Positions 26,501 through 36,607 of a DNA stretch of 64,000 nucleotides are shown one piece after another. Each line of letters starts with the position of its first letter. Position 1 is the first letter of the stretch. The stretch spans positions 1,361,516-1,425,515 of the forward strand of contig JANQAI010000005.1 of assembly GCA_024707145.1 (NCBI GenBank). Direction: 5' to 3'. Source of the DNA: Magnetospirillum sp. (GTDB lineage: Bacteria; Pseudomonadota; Alphaproteobacteria; Rhodospirillales; Magnetospirillaceae). The notes under the pieces were generated by a model that was not told the origin of the DNA, made no database searches, and saw only the letters and a program-made list of their open reading frames with translations. The position numbers were made by a program, and so were the translations under genes.

Positions 26501-29458
26501 TTAGAAGGTCGCTTTCAGCGCGAGCGTATAGGTCGTGCCGATGCGGAGGTGATCCTGGAGGGTCGGGCCGCTCGGCGGAACCAGCTGCATGTGGATGTAA
26601 GGCGCGTCCGTCACGTTGCGTGCGCTGAGGGAGAGCGAGAGGATGCGGGAGAGCTTCCAGCCTGCGCCCGCGTCGACCTGCGTGCGCTGGTAGCGATACG
26701 TCGCGCCGGTGCTCGTGGTCGGGAAGCTGTCGGTCCAGTTCGCATTCACGTAGGCGTTAAAACGGCGGAAGTGATACGAAAGACCGCTGTTCACAGCGTG
26801 AGGAATCAGCATCGTCTTCAATTCGCTGGCGTAGGAGCGGGTGTAATTCGCGCGAACGTTGAAGCGTTTGAAGGCGGAACCGAGGAACGCGAGGTTTTGG
26901 TTGTAGGAGAACTCGAGCGAGCGGACCTGCACCTTGCCCGGCGTGTTGGCCGAAGTGATGAAGCGATAGCCATCATACTCGCCACCGGTGTAACCGAAAT
27001 CGGCCGCTGTGAGCTCACTCGCGTTGATCAGGTCGGTGACATTATTCTGGTAGATCGCGACGCTGAACTCACCGACACTCTTCGTGTAGTAAGCGAGGCG
27101 TGCGGCGATGTTCTCGGCGGTTTCCGGCTTCAGATTGAGGTTGGGGGCGGTGACGGTTTGGTTGTTGTCATTCACGACCCAGACCCCGGCCAGGTTGTTG
27201 TAACTCGGGCGACGGATGGTGCTGCTGTAGCCGACGTGCAATTCGAGATCTTTGATGATCTCGTAGCGGACCGAGGCGCTCGGGAAGAAGTTGTCGTAGT
27301 CGCCACGACGGTTCACGCGCGGGCGGGAGAAGAACTGATACTCGATGCCAGGAATCGTGCTCGCGATACCCGTCGAGGCGGTGACCGTGTAACCGGCGGC
27401 GATGACTTCAGCGGACGAGAGGGAATCGGGTTCGAGCACGCTCGTGCTGGTGTCCTCGTAACGGAGACCGGCGCGGAACGTGAAACCGCGGTATTGCGAG
27501 GTGCCCATCAAGTAAGCGGCGTCGATGCGTTCCTTGAAGTTACGATTACGCACCACGTGGGTGTTGTAGTAGTCGGTCGCGTTCGAGGAATTGACGAACA
27601 TCTCCGGGTTCGTTCGGAACAACTTTCCGAGATCAGCGAGGTCTGGCATAAAGATGTTACCGCCGGAGATCGAGGTCACTTTGACGTTGGTATTGCCGAG
27701 GTCCCACGGGAATTCGGAGACGTAGTCGCCGTAGTTCGCACCTTGGAAGGTGTAGCGGTCGAGGGCGCGTTCGTCGGTGAAAATACGTTTTTCCTGGCGG
27801 GACTTCAGACCGGTCTTCCACACGATCGGAACGCCGAACTTGGTGGCGAAGGTCACGTTCGTTTGCGCCGTGATGAACTCGGCGTTGGAGAAACGGCTGT
27901 CCTTGGCGATGATCGACGGCTTGCTGAACGACGAGCCCTGCGAGATGTCCTTGCCGGAGATTTGGGTGATTTTCCAATCAGGCGAGAGCGTGTGGAGCGG
28001 GCGGCTGGCCGTGAAGTTGACGTTGGTTGCGACCGGACTATTGAGCGTTTGGAGGGTGCCGCGCTTGTCGAAGTTTTCATACCAGCTGTCGGAGCTGGAA
28101 TAGGAGAACGCGCCGTCCCAGGTCACATCGCCCTTTTTATATTCGAACTTCGGGGTGAGGGTGATCGTCTCGCCCATCTTCGAGATCGAGACCGGATTGA
28201 CCGTAATTTGCGCGCTCGAGGAGTTCGTGGTGAAGCTGTGTTCCGGGTTGTCGCCGATGAGCGAGCGTCCGCCGGTAGTGGCGGTGACGGAGCGCTGCAT
28301 GTTCCAGAGCTCGGAATAGTTGTAGATCGCGCTCATGGAGAGCACGAGATTCTCGGTGGCACGGAAATCCGTGGTGAGCGTGGTCGAGAAGCGGCGGTTG
28401 TGACGCGGCAGCTGCTGGAAGACGATCGACGTCGGCACTTGCGGGCGAGGATCGGCGACGGTGGGCGAGCGGTTATAGTTGATCGTGACGCGGCTGGAGT
28501 CCGTGTAGATGTTGGACTCGGAAACGTTGATGACGAAACCGAGACGGCGATTGAGGAGCACGTCCGAGTATTCGAAGATCCCGCCGGGCGTGTATTTATG
28601 GGTGCTGCTGTGATCGTTCGGGCCGTAGCTCTTGGAGAGCGTCATGGCTGAGTTGTGCATGGCCACGTTCGATTGGAGCACGACGCGGCGGCCCTTGCGA
28701 TCGAAGGCGCGCTTTGGGCGAAGGTTGATTGTGCCGGCCGGAGCGTTGGCGTCGACGTCGGCGCTGATCGTGCGGGACACTTCGAGGGAATCCATGCTGC
28801 TCAGGGAAACCATTTCGAAGGACGCCGCGCGCGAGGTGTTGTCATTCGCGTCGGCGGCGCCGATGGCCATGCCGTCGACGGTGACCTGAGTGTATTCGGA
28901 GCCGAGACCGCCGAGACCGATGTTGCGGACTTCGCCGTTTACGGTGTCGAGACTGACGCCGGGCACGTTACGGAGGAACTCGCCGATGTTACCTTCGGCG
29001 TTGTCGCCGAAGACGTCGGAGGCGATGTGGTTGACGATGTTCAGCGAGTTGCGCTGTTCCATAATCGCCTTGGCGTTGCCCTCGCGTTCGCCGGAGACGA
29101 CGAAGGTCTGGAGCACCATCGTGTCGTCGGAGCCGGCGAGATTGAAGTCGTGGCTCACCGTTTCACCGCTCGGCACCGTGATGGTGGCGGTGGTGGTCGG
29201 GTAGCCGATGTAGCTGATTTCGAGCGTGACTTCACCTGCAGGCAGATTCGCCAGGCGGTAGGAACCGCCGTCGCCGGAGCGAACGGTTTCGTTCGAGGGA
29301 AGCACGCGGATTTGTGCGCTGCGCACATATTCGCCTGTGGCGGGATTGAAGACGCGGCCGGTGATGGCACCGGGCGCGTTCGTATCGCTGGCTGTCGCAG
29401 CCAACGCCGTGCTCAACACGAGCAGGCAGGAGTAGAAGCACCGTTTAATCGGACTCAT
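26501..29458 (-). CDS. TonB-dependent outer-membrane receptor with carboxypeptidase-regulatory N-terminus
   Basis: About 985 residues. ATG 29458 was chosen because it opens a signal peptide (MSPIKRCFYSCLLVLSTALA); a longer reading upstream is Arg/Pro-rich. Residues about 30-110 form the CarboxypepD_reg domain (GAITGRVFNPATGEYVRSAQ). The plug shows GEFLRNVPGVSLDTV, YTQVTVDGMAIGAAD and DANAPAGTINLRPKRAFD, and the barrel ends YTLALKATF with the terminal aromatic signal. It is closely related in layout to the receptor at 5673. The upstream gene on the same strand is a secreted (alpha/alpha)6-barrel protein (48 bp apart), so the two probably act on one substrate. Frame intact. Confidence 0.93.
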   Translation of the reverse strand: MSPIKRCFYSCLLVLSTALAATASDTNAPGAITGRVFNPATGEYVRSAQIRVLPSNETVRSGDGGSYRLANLPAGEVTLEISYIGYPTTTATITVPSGETVSHDFNLAGSDDTMVLQTFVVSGEREGNAKAIMEQRNSLNIVNHIASDVFGDNAEGNIGEFLRNVPGVSLDTVNGEVRNIGLGGLGSEYTQVTVDGMAIGAADANDNTSRAASFEMVSLSSMDSLEVSRTISADVDANAPAGTINLRPKRAFDRKGRRVVLQSNVAMHNSAMTLSKSYGPNDHSSTHKYTPGGIFEYSDVLLNRRLGFVINVSESNIYTDSSRVTINYNRSPTVADPRPQVPTSIVFQQLPRHNRRFSTTLTTDFRATENLVLSMSAIYNYSELWNMQRSVTATTGGRSLIGDNPEHSFTTNSSSAQITVNPVSISKMGETITLTPKFEYKKGDVTWDGAFSYSSSDSWYENFDKRGTLQTLNSPVATNVNFTASRPLHTLSPDWKITQISGKDISQGSSFSKPSIIAKDSRFSNAEFITAQTNVTFATKFGVPIVWKTGLKSRQEKRIFTDERALDRYTFQGANYGDYVSEFPWDLGNTNVKVTSISGGNIFMPDLADLGKLFRTNPEMFVNSSNATDYYNTHVVRNRNFKERIDAAYLMGTSQYRGFTFRAGLRYEDTSTSVLEPDSLSSAEVIAAGYTVTASTGIASTIPGIEYQFFSRPRVNRRGDYDNFFPSASVRYEIIKDLELHVGYSSTIRRPSYNNLAGVWVVNDNNQTVTAPNLNLKPETAENIAARLAYYTKSVGEFSVAIYQNNVTDLINASELTAADFGYTGGEYDGYRFITSANTPGKVQVRSLEFSYNQNLAFLGSAFKRFNVRANYTRSYASELKTMLIPHAVNSGLSYHFRRFNAYVNANWTDSFPTTSTGATYRYQRTQVDAGAGWKLSRILSLSLSARNVTDAPYIHMQLVPPSGPTLQDHLRIGTTYTLALKATF

Positions 29459-29505
29459 AACGTAGTGTTTGGGTGTAGGTCTTTTGGGTTTGATGGAAAT
29501 GAACC

Positions 29506-31760
29506 TCAGCGCTGATCCGCGGAAGTCGGAGGCTGTGCGCCGTGAAGCGCTGAGAGTTCGCGGTAAAGTTCTGGATCTTGAGTGATGAGGTCCTTCATGC
29601 CGCGGAGTTGGCTGACGGAAACCCAAGGGAGCCAGAATTGGTGGCGGCCGACGCCGCGCGGGAGGCTGAAGCAGTAGTGCTCTTGCTGCCAACCGGGGCC
29701 GCGCAGTCCGAGATCACGCTCGGGAAGTTGAATGCCGGCTTTGGTGTTATGAAGAAGGATTGAAGCAACTTCGCGGTAGTGCGGGTCGCCGGTCAGACGG
29801 TAGAGTTTGGCAAAGCTCGCGACGTCGAACGCCATGTAAGCGTCGATTAACGAGTGGCCGGTCGCGATGAGTTGCATGCCGGTGGTTGGCACGCCGCGCT
29901 TCCATTGCAATTTGTCGGCCGGCGAATCATCCGGCATCGGGACGTTCCAGATATACATCCACGTTTCAGCCATCGCGGCGGCGGCTTTAGCGCGCTCCAA
30001 CCAACGCGCATCCTTGGTGATGTCGTGGAGCGCGAGATAACCTTCGAGCGAGATCGTCGCCGCTTCTTTGTCGATGACGTCCGGATTGTCGATCGTGCCT
30101 CCGACAAAGCGGCCGACGTTTTGACCTTGGTTCCACGCGAACTCCGCGGTGCGGATTGCGACGTCGAGGTATTTTTGTTCGCCCGTGATGCGATAAAGCT
30201 GCGCGTAGAAAGGCACCACCATGAACGAGCCGGTCGGCGACGCGGACGTCACTTTGGCGGTGCGAGGCATCCACGAGCGGATGAAGCCACCGTTCGGATT
30301 TTCTTGGGCCAACAGCCAGTCGGCGAATTGACGAATCCACACAATCCAGTCGGCGTGCATGCGGCCGGCGCGTTGCTCGTCCTCGTAGGCGCGCATCAAC
30401 GACTTCATGTCGTCCGTGAAGCAACGCAGGAAAAGCTCGTGATCGATTTTGTAGCCGCCTTGGGAAGTCGCGAATTCGCCGCTCTTGTGGAAGAAGCCTT
30501 CGCCGGACGGCGGAGCCATGGGAATGCGCACGAACGAATCGATCGACTTTTCCGCTTTGCGACGAAGTTCGGCGCCGCGCGCGGAGTGGTCGCGGTTAGA
30601 CTCGGCGAGCATCATCTCAGCGGAGCCCAACGCGTAGCCGATGAAGCCCATAATCGTCTTGGTGACTTCGCGTTCCTTTTGTCCGGGAATCGCCCAACTG
30701 ATGATTTGCGTGCCGGCGCGATCCTCGTGTTCCAACGTGTTCAATGCGATCACGTCGACCACGTGATGCCAGATCGCGCTCAGGTTTTGCGGGTTGGTCT
30801 GGGGTTGGAGTTTGCTCCATGCCCAACGCCACGACGTGGACATGTGCTCGGTGAAGCCATCGGCGCGATCGAAACGGAACGAAACTTCGTAGCGGTGCGA
30901 GAAGCCATCGCGGATCGGGTGATAACGACGACGCCACGCCGCGTGGGCGGTCGCGTGTTCGCTGGATTTTCTTCCGTAACTGATTTGTCCCTCTGAGCCG
31001 GGAAAGAGAAAACCGAGCTGGATGCGTTGCCCATTTTTCCTGAGCGCCGATGGCGCCAAACGCGAAACGCTCGTCCGCGCGTGATGCGTGAGAAAAATCA
31101 TTGCCTTCTGCGTGCGTGGTAGCGCCGTCGGGTGAAGAATTTAACACGGCGAGCGTCGAGCCGTCGGCAAACCGCGCGCTCAAGAGGGGCGCGGGTAAAC
31201 GATCTTCGCGGATCCACACCGAATAATCACCGGCGGTGTAATAGTTTTCTGCGCCGAAGGAGTTTTTGCGCAGATAGGCGAAATTTCCGTAGATCGTGCC
31301 TGGCGAAAAACCATTCCACGTCTGGCCAGCGCAAGGGTTGATCCAATTCGAACGTGATCGAGGTCCGAAAACCGCCGGAAGCGTCACCTTTAACGGTGAC
31401 GGTGCGAACAAGACGAATTTCGTTTTCGCTCGGGATCCACTGATCGACGAACTCGAAGCGTTGACCTTTCGCGCCGGTGATCGAGCCGCGACCTTCCCAC
31501 GCCGCGCCGCGTTCGGCCAAGGCCTCGTAGGATCCGTGAAGCGCGGTGTAGCTATCGGTTGAGTCGTCCCAGACTTCAACTTGGAGCGGCCTGAGTTGAG
31601 TGACATCGGCCAATCCGTTTCCACGCACGCGGAGGCCAAAGGAGCCATCGTCGTTGCGCGCCGGTTCCGGAGCGATGGACGCGGCGAGGGCCATGACGCT
31701 CCCCGCCAAAGCGACGAACGAGGAAAAGCAGACGCGAATGGCAGTTTTCGAAATCAACAT
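29506..31760 (-). CDS. Secreted predicted (alpha/alpha)6-barrel protein, possible new carbohydrate-active enzyme, two frameshifts
   Basis: About 750 residues once a base is removed from each of the homopolymers at 31306-31310 and 31034-31038. The signal peptide is MLISKTAIRVCFSSFVALAG. An N-terminal beta-sandwich (GSFGLRVRGNGLADVTQLRP) precedes a helical domain with repeating units such as WIVWIRQFADWLLAQENPNG, YLDVAIRTAEFAWNQG and WLERAKAAAAMAETWMYIW, a pattern of (alpha/alpha)6 toroids. This order resembles heparinase-type lyases and glucuronyl C5-epimerase-type proteins, but I do not recognise a catalytic signature. Just upstream of a TonB receptor, so it likely acts on that receptor's glycan. 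Confidence 0.7.
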
Positions 31761-32259
31761 GAGGTAGGAAAATTGGGGGTGGGCTGGGTAACGGGGTAAG
31801 AGCGCACGGAGTTGGAGGCCATTTGGCACATCTAAATACTTAATGATTTTGACTGAAATGTTGCTTCTCATTGGCCGGAAACGGCGCGAATTTGCTGAAT
31901 CTTCCCGGCCGAATTTCGCGATCGCGGACACGGATTTTTTAAGCCGACTAAACGCGGGCTGAGTCAGGAATGAACGATTCAGCCAGTTGCGCCGGCCACT
32001 GGCACTTCTATTCGCATCGCATCGTCAGATTTCACTCTGGAGGAGCGTATTGATTAACTTGATAACTATGCTCACGGCTCCGCCGCCCGATGCGTTTTCA
32101 GTCGCTTTAAAACGGGCGTGGAGGAGCGGATTTTTCGGGCGGATTTAGGCAGAGAAAACTGCCTCCAAAAAATAGGCAAAAGGGCGCGCGGGACGGCGCC
32201 CCGGTTGGAAAAAGTGAGCTTGCCTAGAATGCGCGGGCGGTGGCTAAAGGAAATTTTTT
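31761..32259. promoter_or_regulatory. Divergent intergenic region
   Basis: About 499 bp between the (alpha/alpha)6 gene (minus) and the flavoprotein gene (plus), with no convincing coding sequence. A 6-bp hairpin AGGCAG-N6-CTGCCT lies at 32147-32164. A purine-rich AAAGGAAA just before the ATG at 32260 can serve as ribosome-binding site. Promoters for both directions must lie here, but no strong -35/-10 pair was found. Confidence 0.4.
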
Positions 32260-33431
32260 ATGAGTGAACTCGCACTTCAAAACCTGCACACCAAAGACAA
32301 TCCGTATCCAAGCAAACTGCGTGAAAACCGGCGGCTGAACAAACCGGGATCGCAGAAGGAAACCCGCCATTTCGTCGTCGATATCGCGGGCTCCGAACTC
32401 GACTACAAAGCGGGCGATTCGCTTGGTGTGTTCCCTGCGAATCGATCGGAAGAAGTGGATGAAATTCTTCAACGCTTGGGTGCCACCGGCGACGAACCGG
32501 TATCGCCCGCCATGCTGAAACTGACTGAACCAATCTCGCTGCGCGAGGCCCTCACGAAGCGGCTCGCGCTCGCCAAAACCGACCTCGAAATTTTTGGAGA
32601 CGTTGGCGTCTAAAGTGACGGATATCTCCGAGAAGGCGACGTTGGCGATGCTCCTGTCGGCGGAGAAAAAAGCGGAGCTGCCTGCTTTTCTCGAGGCGCG
32701 CGAGTTTGTTGATCTGCTCGCTGAATTTCCGAGCGCAAAGGTGACTCCGCAGGAGCTCGTCAATCAGATGCGTAAGCTGATGCCGCGTCTCTACTCCATC
32801 GCGTCGTCTTCAAAAAATGCATCCGACCGAGGTTCATCTCACGGTGGCAGTGGTGCGCTATGAAACCAACCGGCGTTCACGGGTCGGGGTCGCGAGTTCA
32901 TTTCTGGCCGACCGCGTCGAGTTAAATGAAACGCCGGTGCCGGTCTTCGTTTCTTCCTCGCACTTCGGGGTGCCAAGCGATGGAGCGAAGGACATTATCA
33001 TGGTTGGGCCGGGGACGGGCGTGGCGCCGTTTCGCGCGTTTATGCAGGAACGCGTGGCGACGGGTGCGACGGGAAGAAATTGGTTGTTCTTCGGTGACCA
33101 GCGTCGTGCCACGGACTTTCTCTACGAAGAGGAATGGCTGGCGTGGCAATCGAGCGGCCAGCTCGCACGCCTCGATCTCGCGTTTTCGCGCGATCAAGCG
33201 GAGAAGATCTATGTGCAGGATCGCATTCGCGAAAAGGCGGTCGAGTTATGGGCTTGGATTCGTGGGGGCGCGCACTTCTACGTGTGCGGTGACGCAAAAC
33301 GCATGGCGAAGGACGTGGACGCGGCGCTGCATGAAGTGATCGCGCAACAGGGAGGGATGGACGCTGCTTCGGCGATCGAATACGTTAAGCAGATGAAGAG
33401 GGACAAGCGGTATCAACGGGACGTTTATTGA
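32260..33431 (+). CDS. Sulfite reductase-type NADPH flavoprotein lacking the flavodoxin domain, two frameshifts
   Basis: About 389 residues, cytoplasmic. The N-terminal FAD-binding domain shows [18 protein letters not shown] and [10 protein letters not shown], the FAD-contacting R-x-Y-S motif. The C-terminal NADP(H) domain has [37 protein letters not shown] and [18 protein letters not shown], ending DVY. It corresponds to the C-terminal two-thirds of CysJ/cytochrome P450 reductase-type proteins; the FMN flavodoxin domain is absent and nothing upstream encodes it. One base too many at 32588-32590 (A3) and at 32812-32817 (A6) breaks the frame. Likely role: electron transfer from NADPH to a sulfite reductase or other partner. 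Confidence 0.88.
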
Positions 33432-33440
33432 GCGGGTTTG

Positions 33441-33497
33441 ACTTGTTCACACGCGGCGCGACGCCTCCGGGCGTTGCGCGGTGTGAGTGACAAGTTT
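33441..33497 (+). terminator. Long terminator hairpin after the flavoprotein gene
   Basis: Outer arms ACTTGTTCACAC and GTGTGAGTGACAAGT (three-base bulge) enclose an inner stem GCGCGACGCC / GGGCGTTGCGC, and TTTT follows. It begins 10 bp after the stop codon. The inner stem contains one G-A-to-T compensatory position, so the hairpin is very stable. Confidence 0.75.
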
Positions 33498-33502
33498 TCG
33501 CT

Positions 33503-33532
33503 CATGGTCGTGAAGTGAATCGATCTGACAGG
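33503..33532 (+). repeat. 30-bp motif, copy 2 (upstream of GH43 gene)
   Basis: Second copy of the CATG-N4-TGAAGTGAAT-N-G-N-TCTGACA-N-G motif seen at 20917-20946. It lies directly after the terminator hairpin and ends 78 bp before the GH43 ATG. The 13-mer TGACAAGTTTTCG precedes it here (33488-33500) but is attached to its right end in copy 1. Confidence 0.45.
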
Positions 33533-33610
33533 GACAGGCACTCGCGTGTGATCGTGGAGTGCCCAGATGTCGTTTGGCTCAGACTTTCCGTTGCCCACCT
33601 TTTTTTTCTT

Positions 33611-35656
33611 ATGTGCCCAAAGTTCGTAGTTGGTTTGCGTAGTGTTGCTTTAATTGTGGTTACGATGATGCCGTTTGTGAGCGCATCAGCGACTGATCCG
33701 AAAGGGCCTGCGGGTGAGATCCCTCTGAAAGCGACACGAAACGCATTGCTGGATGCGTATGTTCGTCTTGGGCCGCAGGGCGGAGTGATTGCGATTAACG
33801 GAGTGATTGAATTGCCGGAGGATTTCACTGCACCCAAGCATGACGGGGTGGTGACAATAGTGGGAGGGAACGGCAATGGATCTGAGAGGGTGCCGGGTGG
33901 CCGATTAGTGCTTAAGGGAGATTTGTCGTTGGGTGGGCCCACGCGTTTCACGAATGTCGAGATCGTCAACGCGACCAAAGATGCGACGATTATCACACGG
34001 GCGCAGCCTTTGTGGATCGCCAGCGGAGTGACCTGCGTTCCGAACGGGAACGGGCTTTATCCGTCGATCGCAGGAGCCCCGCATGAAGTCGGGGCAGGCG
34101 GCCGCGTTGAGGTGACGATCGACTCTGGGGAGTGGGAAAATGTGACCGGGGCTTCCGCCAAGAACAGCACGCAAACGAGCGGCACGATTCGGATCGTAGT
34201 GAACGGAGGCACTTTCAGGAAATTCAGTGCTGTGGGTTCCGCGCAGCACTCCGGGGATGTCGCCGTTACAATTAATGGGGGAGAATTTTTCGGTGGCGTG
34301 AACGTGCTCGCCGAGGCGGGTTCGCCGGCTGTGGACGGTGAGGTGGCGCTGACGATCACGGGAGGAACCTATTATAACGAGATTGCGGCATCGCGTAATT
34401 CGAACGCGTCAATGCGTGGCAACTACACACTCACGATTACCGGTGGAAATTTTGCATCGCTTGTCGAAATGCGTGGGGCGGCCAACCTAAACGGAGGGGC
34501 GACGTCACAATTGGTTGCGAATGCGGAGCTGCTTGACCGCCCGAATATCGGGCAGTTGTCCTTTGGAAATCCGCTAATCGAAGGCGCGGATCCGTGGGTG
34601 TTTTTACACGAGGGATTTTATTACGCGACCTCGACGGGTGGCTCACGTTTGGTTGGGCGCAAAGTCGCGAACTTGCCGGATCTTGGGCACGCGGAAAAGA
34701 CGACGATTTTTGCACCGAAGGCAGGCCAGCCATATTCACGAAATTTGTGGTCGCCGAAAATTTATTACCTGAGTGAAGAGCGTTTCGGCAAGGATGCAGG
34801 ATTTTACCTCTACTTCACGGCGAACGATGGCTCTGGCCGTTCCGCGCTCGATCATCGCTTGTTCGTCGCGCGGTCACTCACAGGATCGCCTCTTGGCCCT
34901 TACGGTTCGCCTGAGGATGCCACTCCACATGTGCCCGTGCGCGTCGCGAGTGAAAATGGAGTTGGATTTAACGATGAGTGGGTAGCTGGGCCGAAGGTCC
35001 TACACCACGGTGGCAAAAATTACTTGATTTGGGTCGGCCGTTTTGGCGGACCTGAATCGAAGAAGGTGGGAGATCACCGTCAGTTCCTCGCGATCGATGA
35101 ATTGATCACCCCGTGGACCGTGGCTGGTCGACCCGCGATCATTTGTTTACCTACACTTCCTTGGGAAAAACATGGGGCGGGCATCACCGGCAAAGGCGAC
35201 CAGCGACGGATGCTGCCGGAGGTGGTGGAAGGTGGAACACCGGTGGTCGCGGACGATGGCACGTTGTATCTGCTCTATGCGGCGAGCGGTTATTGGACTC
35301 CGTATTATGCGATCGGTCTGATGAAATTGGCCGGCACCGACCCGATGAATCCCGATCATTGGATAAAGTCTCCAGCGCCCGTTTTTAAGGCGTCCAAAGA
35401 AATCGTGGGCTCGGCTAATGCGTGTTACGTGTCGTCTCCAACAGGAGAATCACACTGGGCAATTTATCACGCCTATGTCGGGCAGAAAACCATTGGTGTC
35501 CCGCGGCAATTATTTGCGGAGCCCTATGTCGCCGATCACAAAACGATGACGATCGGGCAGGGCACCCCGGCTCCGTTGAGCACGACGATGAAAATTGAAG
35601 TGAACCCCATGCCTTTACGGAAAAAAATTAGAGATTTCTCAACCCTGCGTCCGTAA
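33611..35656 (+). CDS. Secreted GH43 family enzyme with repeat-rich N-terminal domain
   Basis: About 681 residues. ATG 33611 gives a signal peptide (MCPKFVVGLRSVALIVVTMM). Residues about 40-320 hold a series of short beta repeats with a shared V/L-x-I-x-G-G-T/E-F/Y core (IVVNGGTF, VTINGGEF, LTITGGTY, LTITGGNF), suggesting a beta-helix or adhesin-like stalk. The C-terminal half is a GH43 five-bladed propeller: NPLIEGADPWVFLHEGFYYA carries the catalytic-base Asp (ADPW), NDEWVAGPKVLHHGGKNYLI is a middle blade, and MLPEVVEGGTPVVADDGTLY carries the general-acid Glu (VVEGGTP). Likely arabinan or xylan side-chain cleavage. The leader has a T-rich tract just before the start. Confidence 0.88.
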   Translation: MCPKFVVGLRSVALIVVTMMPFVSASATDPKGPAGEIPLKATRNALLDAYVRLGPQGGVIAINGVIELPEDFTAPKHDGVVTIVGGNGNGSERVPGGRLVLKGDLSLGGPTRFTNVEIVNATKDATIITRAQPLWIASGVTCVPNGNGLYPSIAGAPHEVGAGGRVEVTIDSGEWENVTGASAKNSTQTSGTIRIVVNGGTFRKFSAVGSAQHSGDVAVTINGGEFFGGVNVLAEAGSPAVDGEVALTITGGTYYNEIAASRNSNASMRGNYTLTITGGNFASLVEMRGAANLNGGATSQLVANAELLDRPNIGQLSFGNPLIEGADPWVFLHEGFYYATSTGGSRLVGRKVANLPDLGHAEKTTIFAPKAGQPYSRNLWSPKIYYLSEERFGKDAGFYLYFTANDGSGRSALDHRLFVARSLTGSPLGPYGSPEDATPHVPVRVASENGVGFNDEWVAGPKVLHHGGKNYLIWVGRFGGPESKKVGDHRQFLAIDELITPWTVAGRPAIICLPTLPWEKHGAGITGKGDQRRMLPEVVEGGTPVVADDGTLYLLYAASGYWTPYYAIGLMKLAGTDPMNPDHWIKSPAPVFKASKEIVGSANACYVSSPTGESHWAIYHAYVGQKTIGVPRQLFAEPYVADHKTMTIGQGTPAPLSTTMKIEVNPMPLRKKIRDFSTLRP

Positions 35657-35873
35657 AAAAACCGACAGTGGTAGCGTCGCACATTCTAGTTAGCCTTTCC
35701 GTCTGGGATGTTTTATTTCCTGGGATGTAGCTGCCCTCTGCAGAGCGCAGGCTGATTGCCGTTAGTAAGGACTTAAAATTGTATGTGGTGAACGGTTGTT
35801 CAGCAGTCTGTATTCTGCACGCGTTCTTGCCCCCATCTGCGAGCAAAGGACGGTAGCCGCACGTGGGTGACGC

Positions 35874-36607
35874 TCAGCGTGTTTGGATTCGTGCGAGGGT
35901 TTCGGCGCGGATCGTGGCGATGGCGGTTTGGGTGTCTTCGCTGGCGAGCAGGTGACGGGCGATTTCCCTGCCCAGCATCAAGCCGGCTTGCGTGTCGGTG
36001 GGATAATGCACGCCGCCGATGATGCGTGACCACATCGTCTCCTCCACAATCGCCTCAAAAATTGCCGCTTTGTCCGGAAACGCAGCGCCCAGAAGCGCGG
36101 CCCAAATCGCGCTTTCGGCGGAGTGCCCGCTCGGGTAGGACGAGTTGCTCGGTTTGTTGACGCAGGGCTGAACACGTATGTCACGCTGGTAGGGCCGGGC
36201 GCGATCCCATGAGGATTTGGCGCGCTGACGATCGCCGGGCGGCTTTGTTCGCGGATCATTTTGTAAATTCCGGCCGTTTCGGGAAGATTGTCGGGATTGA
36301 AGTCGGGGCCCCACGCCGCGGCTCCCATCAAAAATAAGGAGTGCGCCGCCAATTCCTGCGCGCGGGCGATCTGCGACGGGGTGCGATCGCTTTGAAAGCG
36401 GAGCACGACGGCGAGATCGGCTTGTCCGGCGGGCGAATCATCCGCGGGTGGAGCGGGCAGGGCCGCGCGGAACGAAGCGATATCGACTTTGAGGTAAACA
36501 GGTGCCGTCGCGGTGGTGGTCGCGGCGATGGCGGGCAAACTGAGGAACGCGAGTAGCGTTGCCTTGGCGAGAACGGAACGGAGGAACGAGCGGTCGAGGA
36601 ATCGCAT
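35874..36607 (-). CDS. Class A (PAP2-type) acid phosphatase, one frameshift
   Basis: About 244 residues, periplasmic: signal peptide MRFLDRSFLRSVLAKATLLA ending AIAA. After a frame change near 36225-36235 the three PAP2 motifs are read: AKSSWDRARPY (K-x6-RP type), SSYPSGHSAESAIWAALLG (PSGH with the catalytic His) and SRIIGGVHYPTDTQAGLMLG (SR-x5-H-x3-D). This is the arrangement of class A non-specific acid phosphatases of the PhoN/vanadium haloperoxidase superfamily. It would release phosphate from diverse esters. It stands alone, with no same-strand neighbour. Confidence 0.87.

Noticed and set aside
26219..28651. Very long plus-strand open frame (about 810 codons) opposite the TonB receptor
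   Set aside because: It is Arg/Val/Glu-rich shadow coding caused by high GC; the opposite strand is an unmistakable TonB receptor with plug and barrel motifs.
29464..29480. Possible second REP copy (TTGGGTGTAGGT, as before the element at 12024)
   Set aside because: Only a 12-mer flank matches and no hairpin follows; likely chance.
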